Assembly (NCBI GenBank): GCA_022563275.1
Contig: JADFNR010000004.1
Location: 1-53,915 of the forward strand
Source: Chloroflexota bacterium
GTDB lineage: Bacteria; Chloroflexota; Dehalococcoidia; UBA3495
Direction: 5' to 3'
DNA length: 53,915 nucleotides
Below, piece after piece: positions 9,073 to 18,006 of the stretch. A program made the translations under genes and the position numbers. A model generated the notes under the pieces. It had not been told where the DNA came from and did no database searches. It saw only the letters and a list, made by a program, of their open reading frames with translations. Every line of letters begins with the position of its first letter. Positions within the stretch are counted from its first letter, which is position 1.

Positions 9073-10134
9073 ATGGGTGCTGGGGTTTTAAATACCTACC
9101 GGGACCTGCTGCCATTGACCAGTGCAACGCCCATGATCACCATGGGGGAGGGGGATACCCCGCTGGTCAAGTCCAACCGCTTGGGACGGGAGTTGGGCTG
9201 CCCGGAGCTGTATTTCAAGCTGGAGGGTTGTAATCCCACCGGCTCGTTCAAGGACCGGGGCATGGTGGTGGCCATCGCCAAGGCGTTGGAAGAAGGCACC
9301 CGGGCGATCATGTGCGCCTCCACCGGCAACACCAGCGCGTCGGCGGCGGCATTTGGGGCCTACTGCGATATACCAACTTTCGTCTTGATTCCCAAAGGGG
9401 AAGTCGCCATGGGCAAGCTGGCCCAGGCCATGATTTACGGCGCCAAGGTCATCATGATCAATGGGAACTTCGACGTGGCGCTAACCCTGGTCCGCGAGTT
9501 CACCGAGCGGAACGAAGTGACTCTGGTTAACTCCGTGAACCCCAACCGTATCGAAGGCCAGAAAACGGCCGCCTTTGAACTGGTGGACACCCTGGGAGAC
9601 GCCCCGGACCTGCTTTTCATACCCGTGGGAAACGCGGGCAATATCACCGCCTACTGGAAAGGCTTCCGGGAGTACCAGGACCTGGGCCGGAGCCAGACGC
9701 TGCCTCGAATGATGGGATTCCAGGCCGAGGGCGCCGCGCCGATAGTCAGAGGCGAAGTCGTGCTCAGACCCCAGACCATCGCATCGGCAATACGCATCGG
9801 AAATCCCGCCACTTGGCAAGGGGCTATCGACGCCCGGGACGGTTCCGGCGGCGTCATCGAATCGGTTTCGGACGACGAGATACTGGATGCCTACCGGCTC
9901 TTGGCCAACAAAGAGGGGATATTCTGCGAACCGGCATCAGCGGCCTCGTTCGCGGGTCTAGTGAAGATGCACCGCCAGGGGTTGGACCTCCATGATAAGC
10001 GCGTCGTCTGCGTCTGCACCGGCAATGGCTTGAAAGACCCCGACTTGGCGGTAAGCAGCGCCGGCGGGCAGGCGGTAGAAGTCGATGCGACCATCGAGGC
10101 GCTTGAAGCGGCTACCCTTGGAATCGGTGAATAG
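9073..10134 (+). CDS. thrC: Threonine synthase
   Basis: A 353-residue PLP enzyme converting O-phosphohomoserine to threonine. The PLP lysine lies in GCNPTGSFKDRGM (about residue 59). STGNTSASAAAFGAY and PVGNAGNITAYWKGF are the phosphate/PLP-contacting loops. ATG 9073 is preferred over an in-frame TTG 27 bases upstream because GGAGAAAGGG sits at the proper distance from it. The protein is of the short class, typical of Gram-positive and Chloroflexi enzymes. The stop overlaps the start of folE by 8 bases, suggesting translational coupling. Confidence 0.95.
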   Translation: MGAGVLNTYRDLLPLTSATPMITMGEGDTPLVKSNRLGRELGCPELYFKLEGCNPTGSFKDRGMVVAIAKALEEGTRAIMCASTGNTSASAAAFGAYCDIPTFVLIPKGEVAMGKLAQAMIYGAKVIMINGNFDVALTLVREFTERNEVTLVNSVNPNRIEGQKTAAFELVDTLGDAPDLLFIPVGNAGNITAYWKGFREYQDLGRSQTLPRMMGFQAEGAAPIVRGEVVLRPQTIASAIRIGNPATWQGAIDARDGSGGVIESVSDDEILDAYRLLANKEGIFCEPASAASFAGLVKMHRQGLDLHDKRVVCVCTGNGLKDPDLAVSSAGGQAVEVDATIEALEAATLGIGE

Positions 10135-10708
10135 AGGGGGAACCAAGACGGTCCAGCAACAGCGCATAAAACAAGCGGTGGCTGAGATATTGGCCGCCAT
10201 CGGCGAAGACCCGGCCCGTGAGGGGCTGCTAGACACCCCCGGCCGGGTCGCACGGATGTATGAAGTGTTGTTTTCCGGTGTCGGAATCGGCACCGCTGAG
10301 GCGATAGATACCGTATTCGAGGCGGAGAGCCACGATCCGGTGGTCCTGAACGGCCTGGTCTTCTATTCCGTGTGCGAACATCATCTGCTACCCTTCTTTG
10401 GCGAGGCTCGTCTGGGCTATGTGCCCAACGGCAAGATCGCTGGGATCAGCAAGCTGGCCAGGGCGCTGGAAGTGGCGTCGCACCGGCCCCAGGTGCAAGA
10501 GCGGCTCACGGCGGATGTGGCGGACGCCATATTCAACGTTCTCCAACCCGACGGCGTGGTCGTCGAACTGGAAGCGGAACATCTGTGCATGACCATGCGT
10601 GGCATCAATAAACCGGGCACACGGGTGCTCACCTCAGCAACCCGGGGCGAATTCGAAAATTACCCACCTGGGCGGGAAGGCCTCCTAGCCCTGATGCATA
10701 GTAGGTAG
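10127..10708 (+). CDS. folE: GTP cyclohydrolase I
   Basis: A 193-residue enzyme converting GTP to dihydroneopterin triphosphate, the first step to folate. The zinc site and signature are evident: SVCEHHLLPFFGEARLGYVP, GISKLARALEVASHRPQVQERLT, and the second zinc Cys in AEHLCMTMRGINKPG. The start is uncertain. GTG 10127, just inside the end of thrC, gives a normal family length; an ATG at 10085 is also in frame but would overlap thrC by 50 bases. Folate production fits with glyA in the same neighbourhood. Confidence 0.93.
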   Translation: MNRGGTKTVQQQRIKQAVAEILAAIGEDPAREGLLDTPGRVARMYEVLFSGVGIGTAEAIDTVFEAESHDPVVLNGLVFYSVCEHHLLPFFGEARLGYVPNGKIAGISKLARALEVASHRPQVQERLTADVADAIFNVLQPDGVVVELEAEHLCMTMRGINKPGTRVLTSATRGEFENYPPGREGLLALMHSR

Positions 10709-10711
10709 ATA

Positions 10712-11704
10712 TTGGCAAACACACCAATCACATCGTTTCAAGAGATTGAAACCGAATGGGAATCAGTGCTCCATGACAGCCCGGTAGACACCCTGTTCCT
10801 AACACCCCAATGGCAAAAGGTATGGTGGGACACCTTCGGCGATGGCCGGACCATGTGCGGGTTCACCTACCTTCTCCCAGACGGAGGGGCCGGGGACGGA
10901 GTCGCCGCCATCGCCTCGTTGGCCAGATCCGGCGACACCATTTCGTTCGTGGGCAGTCAAGACACCTTTGATTACAACGATTTCCCCATCAGGCCCGGAC
11001 ATGAGAAGGGCTTCTATGAGACGCTTTTGGAGTGTATGGAAGAGCAAGACTTCCGGATGCTGCGCCTGGATTCGCTGAGAGAGAGCTCCCCAACCCTTGA
11101 GTTATTGCCGGAGATCGCCCGCAACCGGGGATATACGGTGGAGATTGAACAAGAGGATGTAACCTCGGGCATATGCCTCCCGGGCACCTGGGACGAATAC
11201 CTCGGCAGTCTGAAGAAGAAGGACCGCCACGAACTGCGCCGTAAGCTGCGAAGGATGGACTCCCAGACCGACTGGAAGTGGTACAGCGTGTCAGAGCCGC
11301 TCCAAGTGGCGGAGCGCCTGGATGAGTTCTTAGTATTGATGCGCCTGAGCCGCACCGACAAAGACGAGTTCATGACACCGGAGCGGGAGCGCTTCTTCCA
11401 CAACATCACACAGCGCATGGCGGAATTGGGGCAGCTTCAGTTGTTCTTTCTGGATATGGACGGTTCCACCGTGGCCACCTGCCTGTGCTTTGACTACGGG
11501 GGCTCCCGCCTGTTATACAATAGCGGCTACGACCCCGAGTATGGCTATTTCAGCGTGGGCCTGTTGCTCAACGCGATGTGCCTGAAAGACGCCATAGACC
11601 GGGGCCTAACTTATTTCGACTTCCTGCGTGGCCCAGAGCCCTATAAGGCGCATCTGGGTGGGCAGCAGAGGAGCCTTTATCAGATGGTGGTAACGAGGAG
11701 TTGA
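10712..11704 (+). CDS. GNAT-fold acetyltransferase, CelD/BioF2-like (Acetyltransf_6)
   Basis: A 330-residue protein beginning at TTG 10712, three bases after folE. The N-terminal half (WESVLHDSPVDTLFLTPQWQKVWWDTFG) and the C-terminal half match the CelD/BcsL-like acyltransferase family. The C-terminal half includes LKKKDRHELRRKLRRM, then GYDPEYGYFSVGLLLNAM and FDFLRGPEPYK. Such proteins are thought to acylate polysaccharides or peptides using acyl-CoA or aminoacyl donors. The adjoining glycosyltransferase, whose start overlaps this stop by four bases (TTGA), makes a glycan substrate plausible. Exact reaction unknown. Confidence 0.75.
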   Translation: MANTPITSFQEIETEWESVLHDSPVDTLFLTPQWQKVWWDTFGDGRTMCGFTYLLPDGGAGDGVAAIASLARSGDTISFVGSQDTFDYNDFPIRPGHEKGFYETLLECMEEQDFRMLRLDSLRESSPTLELLPEIARNRGYTVEIEQEDVTSGICLPGTWDEYLGSLKKKDRHELRRKLRRMDSQTDWKWYSVSEPLQVAERLDEFLVLMRLSRTDKDEFMTPERERFFHNITQRMAELGQLQLFFLDMDGSTVATCLCFDYGGSRLLYNSGYDPEYGYFSVGLLLNAMCLKDAIDRGLTYFDFLRGPEPYKAHLGGQQRSLYQMVVTRS

Positions 11705-12927
11705 GCGTGGAGCGGGCAGCATTCATCACTCTCCACGCCTGCCCACTGGCAGCCCCCGGACAGGGGAAGTCGGGGGGTATGAACGTCTACGTCAGACAGT
11801 TGGCCGCGGCCCTGGGGGATCTGGGGATGCAGATTGACATCTTCACCCGGGAGCACGCCGACGTCGCCAACCGTATCGAGACCATCGGACCCAACGTCCG
11901 CGTGATCCACATCAAGGCGGGTGAGCCTGAAGCCCACCTGGGAGAGCTATACGCCCATCTCCCCGAGTTCTTGAACCAGTTGAATGCCTTCAGAGAAGAA
12001 GAGGGACTGAAATACGACGTGGTCCATTCCCACTACTGGCTGTCTTCATGGATCGGCCGTGAACTGTCCCAGGAAATGGGCGTTCCCCATGTCGTTACCT
12101 TCCATACGCTGGGCCTTATAAAGATGCAGTCCCGGGCCGGCGAGGTGGAGCAGGCTGAAAGACCGGTGGTCGAAGCCGAAGTGATGGCCACCGCCGACCG
12201 CATCATCGCCTTCTCTCCCCACGAACGGGACGCCATGGCGAGGCTTTACGGCGCCGACGCCGGCAAGGTCTCGTTGGTGCCCTGCGGTGTGGATCTCTCC
12301 GTGTTCCGCCCCCTTGACCGGGATTCGGTGCGGGCCCGCCTGGGCCTGAACGGCGATAAGATCCTGCTGTACGTTGGCCGGATCGAGCCACTGAAGGGCC
12401 TGGACCTCCTGGTGGAAACCGCGGCGCAGATGGACTCCCAGGATGGAGTCCGGGTGATGGTGGTCGGCGCCGATGTCAACGGCGACCGCGAGTTGGACCG
12501 CGTGAAGCAGTTGGCCAGAGAACGGGACCTGGAAGACAAGATTGACTTCGTGGGTCAGGTGGACCACAAAGAGCTGCCCCTGTATTACAACGCCGCCGAC
12601 GTCTGCGTGGTGCCGTCGTACTACGAGAGTTTTGGGCTGGTTGCTCTGGAAGCCATGGCCTGCGGGACTCCGGTTGTGGCCACCAGGGTCGGGGGGCTTT
12701 CCACCATCATTCAACATGGCCGCACCGGCTATCTGAAATCCTGGCGGTGCCCGGAAGCCTTTGCCAACTCAGTGGAGATGATCATCTCCAGCAACGGTCT
12801 GCAACAGAGCCTGGGCGAGGCGGCCCGCAAGCGCGCCGAGGGCATGGGTTGGGACAACGTCGCAGCGATGATGTGGGACGAGTACGCTGTATTGACCGGG
12901 CACTTCGTAGAAGACGATAATAAGTAA
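11701..12927 (+). CDS. GT4 glycosyltransferase, MshA/sucrose-phosphate-synthase-like
   Basis: A 408-residue retaining GT-B enzyme. The N-terminus HACPLAAPGQGKSGGMNVYVRQL matches the donor/acceptor loop of MshA (D-inositol-3-phosphate glycosyltransferase), and VHSHYWLSSWIGREL also fits that subfamily. The C-terminal half has VGRIEPLKGLDLLV and the E-x7-E motif in ESFGLVALEAMACGTPVVATRVGG. The TTG start overlaps the stop of the preceding acyltransferase by four bases. The donor is probably a nucleotide sugar; the acceptor may be an inositol phosphate or another small molecule. MshA function specifically is inference from the N-terminal loop. Confidence 0.85.
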   Translation: MSVERAAFITLHACPLAAPGQGKSGGMNVYVRQLAAALGDLGMQIDIFTREHADVANRIETIGPNVRVIHIKAGEPEAHLGELYAHLPEFLNQLNAFREEEGLKYDVVHSHYWLSSWIGRELSQEMGVPHVVTFHTLGLIKMQSRAGEVEQAERPVVEAEVMATADRIIAFSPHERDAMARLYGADAGKVSLVPCGVDLSVFRPLDRDSVRARLGLNGDKILLYVGRIEPLKGLDLLVETAAQMDSQDGVRVMVVGADVNGDRELDRVKQLARERDLEDKIDFVGQVDHKELPLYYNAADVCVVPSYYESFGLVALEAMACGTPVVATRVGGLSTIIQHGRTGYLKSWRCPEAFANSVEMIISSNGLQQSLGEAARKRAEGMGWDNVAAMMWDEYAVLTGHFVEDDNK

Positions 12928-12931
12928 CGAT

Positions 12932-12950
12932 CAGCCCGTATCGTGGGCTG
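12932..12950 (+). terminator. Possible terminator hairpin after the GT4 gene
   Basis: CAGCCC, a 7-base loop, then GGGCTG, five bases past the stop codon of the glycosyltransferase. No strong T-run follows, so it may only be a stabilising hairpin. Confidence 0.35.
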
Positions 12951-13082
12951 GATTTACCGGTATCAAAGCCTCGGAATTACCCCTGCCTTGTCTCTGGACC
13001 GGAAGAAACGTTGCCACGGCGGCCCTCGGGCGTGACTCGTAGGTGTCACTGGTAGGCACTGGCCATTCTCCGGGAGGAGACC

Positions 13083-13799
13083 TTGACCCCAGAATCCAGG
13101 CATACAGGCAGCGGCGCTCGCCGCAATCGTCTCGGGCCCCTTCGCCGGCCGCTCATCCATTTTCAACGTACCCTAGGCGCCGGCATCCTGGTGATCCTCC
13201 CCATCGGTATGACCGTGCTCATTCTGAAGTTCTTCTTCGACCTTCTGGACCCGGTTCTGCAACCGCTCGTTGACCTGCTGCCCGGCCGTTCAGTAACCGG
13301 CACAGGCATGGTTGCTCTTATCGTGCTGGTCTATCTGCTGGGCCTGTTCGCCGCCCTGGTAGTGGGGCGGCGCTTGATCGGCATCGGACACCGGGTGATG
13401 GAAGTGATTCCATTGGTAAAAGGCATCTACGGCACCACCCGTATGGCCATTGAGGTTCTTTCCAAAAGCCAAAACGGCAATGGCGTCGGTAATGATGATG
13501 AGCAACAATACGCAGGCGTTGTTTTGATCGAATACCCCAGGGTCGGCATCATGTCAATCGGACTGATCACATCCAGCATGCTGGACACTGATGGGGAAGA
13601 GGTCTTATCGGTGTACATACCAACCACGCCGATCCCGTCGTCCGGATTCTTGGTCATCATACCGGCGTCCGAAGTAACGCGAACGGATATGAGCGTGGAA
13701 GACGCCATGAGGGTGGTGATCTCCGGGGGGATCAGGCTGGACACGGTGTTCCAGCGGTACGGATTTCAGGTGCCGGGCAGGACCCGCTCGAACCAGTGA
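13083..13799 (+). CDS. DUF502 family membrane protein
   Basis: A 238-residue protein with two transmembrane segments in its first half: about 30-55 (TLGAGILVILPIGMTVLIL) and about 75-100 (GMVALIVLVYLLGLFAALVVG). A soluble domain follows with the family block PLVKGIYGTTRMAIEVL, then VVLIEYPRVGIMSIGLITS and VYIPTTPIPSSGFLVIIP. The length and segment order fit DUF502; no biochemical role is established. TTG 13083 is supported by GGGAGGAG four bases upstream. Its last 34 bases overlap the convergent GNAT gene. Confidence 0.85.
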   Translation: MTPESRHTGSGARRNRLGPLRRPLIHFQRTLGAGILVILPIGMTVLILKFFFDLLDPVLQPLVDLLPGRSVTGTGMVALIVLVYLLGLFAALVVGRRLIGIGHRVMEVIPLVKGIYGTTRMAIEVLSKSQNGNGVGNDDEQQYAGVVLIEYPRVGIMSIGLITSSMLDTDGEEVLSVYIPTTPIPSSGFLVIIPASEVTRTDMSVEDAMRVVISGGIRLDTVFQRYGFQVPGRTRSNQ

Positions 13800-14671
13800 C
13801 GCTCGCCCATCGTCTTGAACCCGGTGGTCTTGTAGAGCCGCACCGCCGGGCCGTTGTCCCCGTCAACTTCCAAGCCGATCTCAGCCAGCCCCACCGAGCG
13901 CAGATGCTTCATTCCCGCCTGCAGGATGTAGCGGCTGATGCCCTTCCCCCGGTATTTGGGCGCCACGCCGATCATGCCGATCATGCCCCGCACCCCGTTC
14001 TCGGCCGGCGCCATCACGGTCCAACAATAGCCAGCGGGACTTTCGCCGTCGAACAAGAACAATATCCCGGCCTGGGACGTATTGGGCATCTGGGTGCGGT
14101 ACTCGATCTGTTCCTCAGTGTTAGGACAGAATCCCCAACTGCCCGTGAAGGCATCATTCTGGACCCGGGTTAGCAGGGAGGTGTCGCCATTCCGGAAGTG
14201 CCGCACGGAATAGCCCTGGGGGAGTTCCACCTCAGGCAGTTCGTCCTGATTCCACAGCATGTCTAGGTAGGTGCGCACCCGGTAGAAACCCACCTGCTCC
14301 AGCACTTTGCCTCTTCCTGAGTCGGGAAGCACACAGATGTGGGCCACGCCTAATTTCTCGGCCTCAGCCCGTGCCAAGGACTGCCGTATCAGGTCCGATT
14401 CATCTGGACCACCGGCCAGTTCCGGGGAGGTGATCACTTCGATGACCGAGCGGCCGATGGGGAACTCCCGGAATACCAGAGCCAGTCCCTTGATCTGCCC
14501 GGCATGTTCCAACACCAGACAATTCTCCGTTGGATCAAGGCCCGGCTGCCCTAGAACGCCCTGAAATATGCTGCTGCAGAGATCATGTAGTTCGCCGTTC
14601 GGGCTGTTGTGGGAGGCTACGAATTCGACTAGGGCTGTATTGTGGTTGTTTGTGTAGTTAACGACTGGCAA
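13766..14671 (-). CDS. Tandem-GNAT N-acetyltransferase (mycothiol synthase-like)
   Basis: A 301-residue protein with two GNAT repeats. Residues ~1-145 hold a degenerate domain (CLVLEHAGQIKGLALVF, ending GKVLEQVGFYRVRTYLDMLW). Residues ~150-301 hold a well-preserved domain with the acetyl-CoA loop GMIGVAPKYRGKGISRYILQAG and the terminal LEVDGDNGPAVRLYKTTGF. Two fused GNAT domains totalling ~300 residues is the layout of MshD, which acetylates the cysteinyl amine in mycothiol. Many unrelated tandem GNATs exist, so MshD activity is only a hypothesis. The gene converges on, and overlaps by 34 bases, the DUF502 gene. Confidence 0.75.
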   Translation of the reverse strand: MPVVNYTNNHNTALVEFVASHNSPNGELHDLCSSIFQGVLGQPGLDPTENCLVLEHAGQIKGLALVFREFPIGRSVIEVITSPELAGGPDESDLIRQSLARAEAEKLGVAHICVLPDSGRGKVLEQVGFYRVRTYLDMLWNQDELPEVELPQGYSVRHFRNGDTSLLTRVQNDAFTGSWGFCPNTEEQIEYRTQMPNTSQAGILFLFDGESPAGYCWTVMAPAENGVRGMIGMIGVAPKYRGKGISRYILQAGMKHLRSVGLAEIGLEVDGDNGPAVRLYKTTGFKTMGERHWFERVLPGT

Positions 14672-14842
14672 TCGGGTCTTCCAGACTGGTAAACTCTAGA
14701 ACTGAATGCTTGAGTTTCAAGCTGACGGATTTCGACGCCGCCGTGCGTGGCAGGCGGAAGATGTAGCGGCCAAAGACTGAGGAGCCGTGTTTGATGGCTT
14801 TGGCCGATTGTAGCAGAGTATCCTACGCTTCACAATGTTTGT

Positions 14843-14883
14843 GGTTTCCGCATCTATCCACGCAATTATCCGCTGCGGAAACC
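14843..14883. repeat. Inverted repeat in the 344-base gap before the PIG-L gene
   Basis: GGTTTCCGCA at 14843-14852 and TGCGGAAACC at 14874-14883 form a perfect 10-bp inverted repeat around 21 bases. The rest of the gap (14672-15015) shows a GTGTCGAA direct repeat (two copies near 14890 and 14917) and no gene. It could be an operator or a weak terminator; nothing decides between these. Confidence 0.5.
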
Positions 14884-15015
14884 CATGTTGTGTCGAAAAC
14901 ACGCAAAATTTGTGTCGAATATCGTAGATTGGTCCTGAAGACCTAAAATCTTGGTTCTGGCCGGGATTCTCTTCGGCCTGCGCCAACATCAAAGACCCTA
15001 GGAGGCCCCTGGCAG

Positions 15016-15720
15016 ATGGATGAGACCCCGCGGAAGGTTCTGGTAATAACCCCTCACCCCGACGACGCCGATTTCTGGTGCGCCGGGACGGTAGCCAAGT
15101 GGATCGGCGACGGAGCAACGGTGCGCTACGTACTGTGCACCGACGGCGGCAAAGGCACCACAGACCCAAACATCTCTTCTGCCGACCTATCCAAGATGCG
15201 GGAGCGGGAACAGGCCGACGCAGTGGAATCTCTGGGAGTCCAAGAACTGGTGCTGCTCCATCATCCCGACGGCTCCCTTGAGGACAACGACGAGTTTCGG
15301 AGGGAGTTGGTCAGGCAGATACGCCAGGTTCAGCCGGACGTTGTGCTGTGCCCCGAGCCATACCGCAAGAACCTGGCCTGGCACCGCGACCACCGGATAA
15401 CCGGGCAGGTCGCCTTGGACGCCGTATTTCCCTGCGCCCGTGACCACCTCCACTTCGTAGAGCTATGGCGTGACGAAGGCCTGGAGCCCCACAAGACGGC
15501 GACCATATTGTTCTGGGGCACCGAGCAGGCTGACACCACCATCGATATATCGGAGTCCATGGACGCCAAGTTGAAGGCGGTGGCCGCCCACAAGAGTCAG
15601 ATGGACGGCCGGACCGGGAAAGAGATCGAAGATTTCATCAAGGAACGTGCCCAGCTAGACGTTGGCGGCTCTGGAGTGGAGTTCGTCGAGGCATTCCGGA
15701 AGATCACTTTCCGCACCTAG
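15016..15720 (+). CDS. PIG-L family (LmbE-like) deacetylase
   Basis: A 234-residue zinc-dependent N-acetyl hydrolase. The metal motif is TPHPDDADFWCAGTVAKW near residue 14, and the second histidine site is WHRDHRITG near residue 122. QVQPDVVLCPEPYRKN is typical of the family. Relatives remove acetyl from N-acetylglucosaminyl compounds: MshB in mycothiol, BshB in bacillithiol, PIG-L in GPI anchors. CCTAGGAGGCCCCTGGCAG precedes ATG 15016. Its proximity to a MshA-like glycosyltransferase and a tandem GNAT is noted as a finding. Substrate unproven. Confidence 0.88.
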   Translation: MDETPRKVLVITPHPDDADFWCAGTVAKWIGDGATVRYVLCTDGGKGTTDPNISSADLSKMREREQADAVESLGVQELVLLHHPDGSLEDNDEFRRELVRQIRQVQPDVVLCPEPYRKNLAWHRDHRITGQVALDAVFPCARDHLHFVELWRDEGLEPHKTATILFWGTEQADTTIDISESMDAKLKAVAAHKSQMDGRTGKEIEDFIKERAQLDVGGSGVEFVEAFRKITFRT

Positions 15721-15750
15721 GCCGTACCCAAGGCCTAAGACCACGAGCGT

Positions 15751-17412
15751 CTAAAGCGCAGAATCGCCTGGGTTCTTGAGCAGGGCGGGTCTAAGCAGTG
15801 GTAAAGCCGGGCCACCAAAGGAAAGCAGACGGTCGTGGAACTCCTTGAGGCTGTAGGCGCTTCCTTGTTCCTTTCGGAAATCCTCTCGCAGCTTGAGGAT
15901 CATCAGCTTGCCCAAGGTGTAATTCAGGTACCCGGGGTCGAAGGTCCCCCGAAGCGCCTCCCTCCGGGCCGGCAGTTCAGCCATGTAGGCGTTCTCCATG
16001 AAGAATTTAGTCGCCTCGTCTAAGGCCATCCCTTCAGTGTGCATCCAGAGCGAGCACATGTAACGGCAATTGCGGACCAAGGCCTCCAGGAGCTGGGTCA
16101 ACAACAGCTTAGGCTGGCCCTCTCCGTACTTCGTTTCCAGCATCATCTGCTCGGCGTAATGGGCCCAGCCCTCCGTGAAGGAGTAGGATGTCGCCACGCG
16201 GTTGACCAGCGGCAGTTCCCGTCCGTAGCGGTTATGCAGGTGATGGACGAAATGACCGGGGTAGACTTCGTGGATGGAGATGATCTTCAACGTGTCGTAG
16301 TTAAAATTGGAGAGCCATTCTTCCTTCTGCTGGCTACTCCAATCTTCCTCCACCGGGGTCACGTAATAAAAGGACTCGGTGGCCTGAGTCTCAAGGGCGC
16401 CGGCGCTATCCATGGCGGCGAAGGCATAGCGCATGTAGGTGGGCGTCTCGATAACCTGGCAGCGGTCCTCCGACGGCACACTGATCACGTCGAAGTCGAT
16501 GAGCGACTGGCGGATGCCCTCCAGCATGTTGCTTGTCTCGGGAATCAGGTCCTGGGGTTGGGGGTGGTTGCGCCCGATCTCTTCGACGATCTCGGTAACC
16601 GTCCGGCCGGGCGCCATGCTCTGGGCCACAGCCTTGATGCGGTCGAGGTTGTCTTCCAGATTGGCCTGCCCGATGGCCGCGATCTGGCTCAGGGAGGCGT
16701 TCAGGCCCTCTCCGGTGGCCAACATACCCGAATAAAGCTCCGGGCCGATGGCGAATCCGTCGGGACCGCCCGTCCCCCGGCGTTTGAGGCGCTCCACGAA
16801 ACGGTCGAGCGCGGCCGCGGCCGACTCACGGGCCCGATCGAACTCTCCTAAGATCTCCGAATCTGTCACACCTTTAGCAGCGTCTGCCAAGTCGACACGA
16901 TAAAAGCGGGCCATGCCCGAATAACTCTCCACGCTCATGTCTACAACGTGGCATGAAAGTTTGTCGGACAGCGCCCGGTCCAGCACGTCCAGAAATTCGG
17001 GAGCCTGCCTCATGGCTGAGGTAGCCGACCGTAGGCGGTCCTCCAGCGGGGCGTAGTCCCGGCGGATGTAGCCGCTCACGTTCAGGTATCCGCTGTGGCG
17101 CATGGGATTGTTTTCCAAGGGCTTGAGGTCGTTGAAAATGAACAGCTCCCGGCGCAGGAACAACTCCATCATCCGGTAGCTCAGCCGGCCCGCGTCGTCC
17201 AGGGAGTCGGCGTCCAATCTTCTCAGTTCGGTCAGGCCGCGCCGTAGTTCTCCTTCCCGTCGCGCGTTCTGGGAAGGCGAGAGATCGGGCAACCGCCCAT
17301 CGTATTCGTGCTTCCCGATCCGCGACCCTGCCGTTGGGTAAAAATCCCAGTGTTCTTTGATCAGCTTTTGGGACAATTGCTGGAACGATTCGTCCGTTTG
17401 TTGCTGCACCAT
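15751..17412 (-). CDS. DUF885 family protein, predicted metallohydrolase
   Basis: A 553-residue protein. The zinc-binding segment SIHEVYPGHFVHHLHNR lies in the second half, followed by EGWAHYAEQMM, the two signatures of DUF885. These are gluzincin-like putative peptidases, mostly uncharacterised. No signal peptide is apparent. ATG at 17410-17412 is chosen because GGAG precedes it. An upstream in-frame TTG (17442) lies inside the terminator stem of the preceding EthD gene and is unlikely to start translation. Confidence 0.82.
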   Translation of the reverse strand: MVQQQTDESFQQLSQKLIKEHWDFYPTAGSRIGKHEYDGRLPDLSPSQNARREGELRRGLTELRRLDADSLDDAGRLSYRMMELFLRRELFIFNDLKPLENNPMRHSGYLNVSGYIRRDYAPLEDRLRSATSAMRQAPEFLDVLDRALSDKLSCHVVDMSVESYSGMARFYRVDLADAAKGVTDSEILGEFDRARESAAAALDRFVERLKRRGTGGPDGFAIGPELYSGMLATGEGLNASLSQIAAIGQANLEDNLDRIKAVAQSMAPGRTVTEIVEEIGRNHPQPQDLIPETSNMLEGIRQSLIDFDVISVPSEDRCQVIETPTYMRYAFAAMDSAGALETQATESFYYVTPVEEDWSSQQKEEWLSNFNYDTLKIISIHEVYPGHFVHHLHNRYGRELPLVNRVATSYSFTEGWAHYAEQMMLETKYGEGQPKLLLTQLLEALVRNCRYMCSLWMHTEGMALDEATKFFMENAYMAELPARREALRGTFDPGYLNYTLGKLMILKLREDFRKEQGSAYSLKEFHDRLLSFGGPALPLLRPALLKNPGDSAL

Positions 17413-17422
17413 GCCGCTCCTA

Positions 17423-17456
17423 AAATCAAAAAGGCGGCCCAAAGCGGGCCGCCTTT
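17423..17456 (-). terminator. Rho-independent terminator after the EthD gene
   Basis: On the minus strand an 11-bp stem (AAAGGCGGCCC / GGGCCGCCTTT) with a 5-base loop is followed by TTTTTGATTTT. It ends the EthD transcript and sits immediately before the DUF885 start codon. Confidence 0.8.
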
Positions 17457-17478
17457 GCCTACCGGATACCGGCTGCGC

Positions 17479-17793
17479 TTAGAGCAACGTTTCGCTTATC
17501 TGCAACTGGGGCTCGATGTCGGTGAAGTTGGGGATGTCGCCCATGACCGCGCCGCCATGGGTTGAGAACGCCGCATGGACCTCGTCGGTGGTGTTGAAGA
17601 AGAGGTGCCCCACCGCGATGAATGGCGCTGGTGTATTGGGGTCGGTACCGGATATCCCCTTTTCCATGTCGACGTTCACCATGCCCATGGGACCCAGCAA
17701 GTCCTGGACGATGGCCAGGTGGGTGGTCGACCAGTACCCGTGGTCGAATTTCTTGCCTTCATCGTTGGGATACAAGACCGTGACTTTAATCAT
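17479..17793 (-). CDS. EthD family protein
   Basis: A 104-residue single-domain protein. It opens MIKVTVLYPNDEGKKFDHGYW and has a STTHLAIVQDLLGPMG segment, the pattern of EthD/dimeric alpha-beta barrel proteins. Members were first seen in ether-degradation clusters, but most have no known reaction. It has its own terminator and no obvious operon partner. Confidence 0.8.
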   Translation of the reverse strand: MIKVTVLYPNDEGKKFDHGYWSTTHLAIVQDLLGPMGMVNVDMEKGISGTDPNTPAPFIAVGHLFFNTTDEVHAAFSTHGGAVMGDIPNFTDIEPQLQISETLL

Positions 17794-18006
17794 GAAACCG
17801 GCTCCTGATTCTGGAATAAAATGGTGATAGTTGCGCCGTCAGCCGGCGCTCAGCCCAGTGTACTAGGCGCGGTGGGCGCTGGCAATACACGAACCCGTAC
17901 ACTTCTGGAAACCCAGGGACCCCTGATAGCTTCTGCTACAATAAATCCACCGCTTTTTCGGCCCCCAGGGAATCCGACGTAAGAGCGGCCCCATATTAAA
18001 AAAGAT

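Noticed and set aside
16039..16851. Plus-strand frame inside the DUF885 gene
   Set aside because: Opposite a gene with intact zinc and EGWAHY motifs; no ribosome-binding site.
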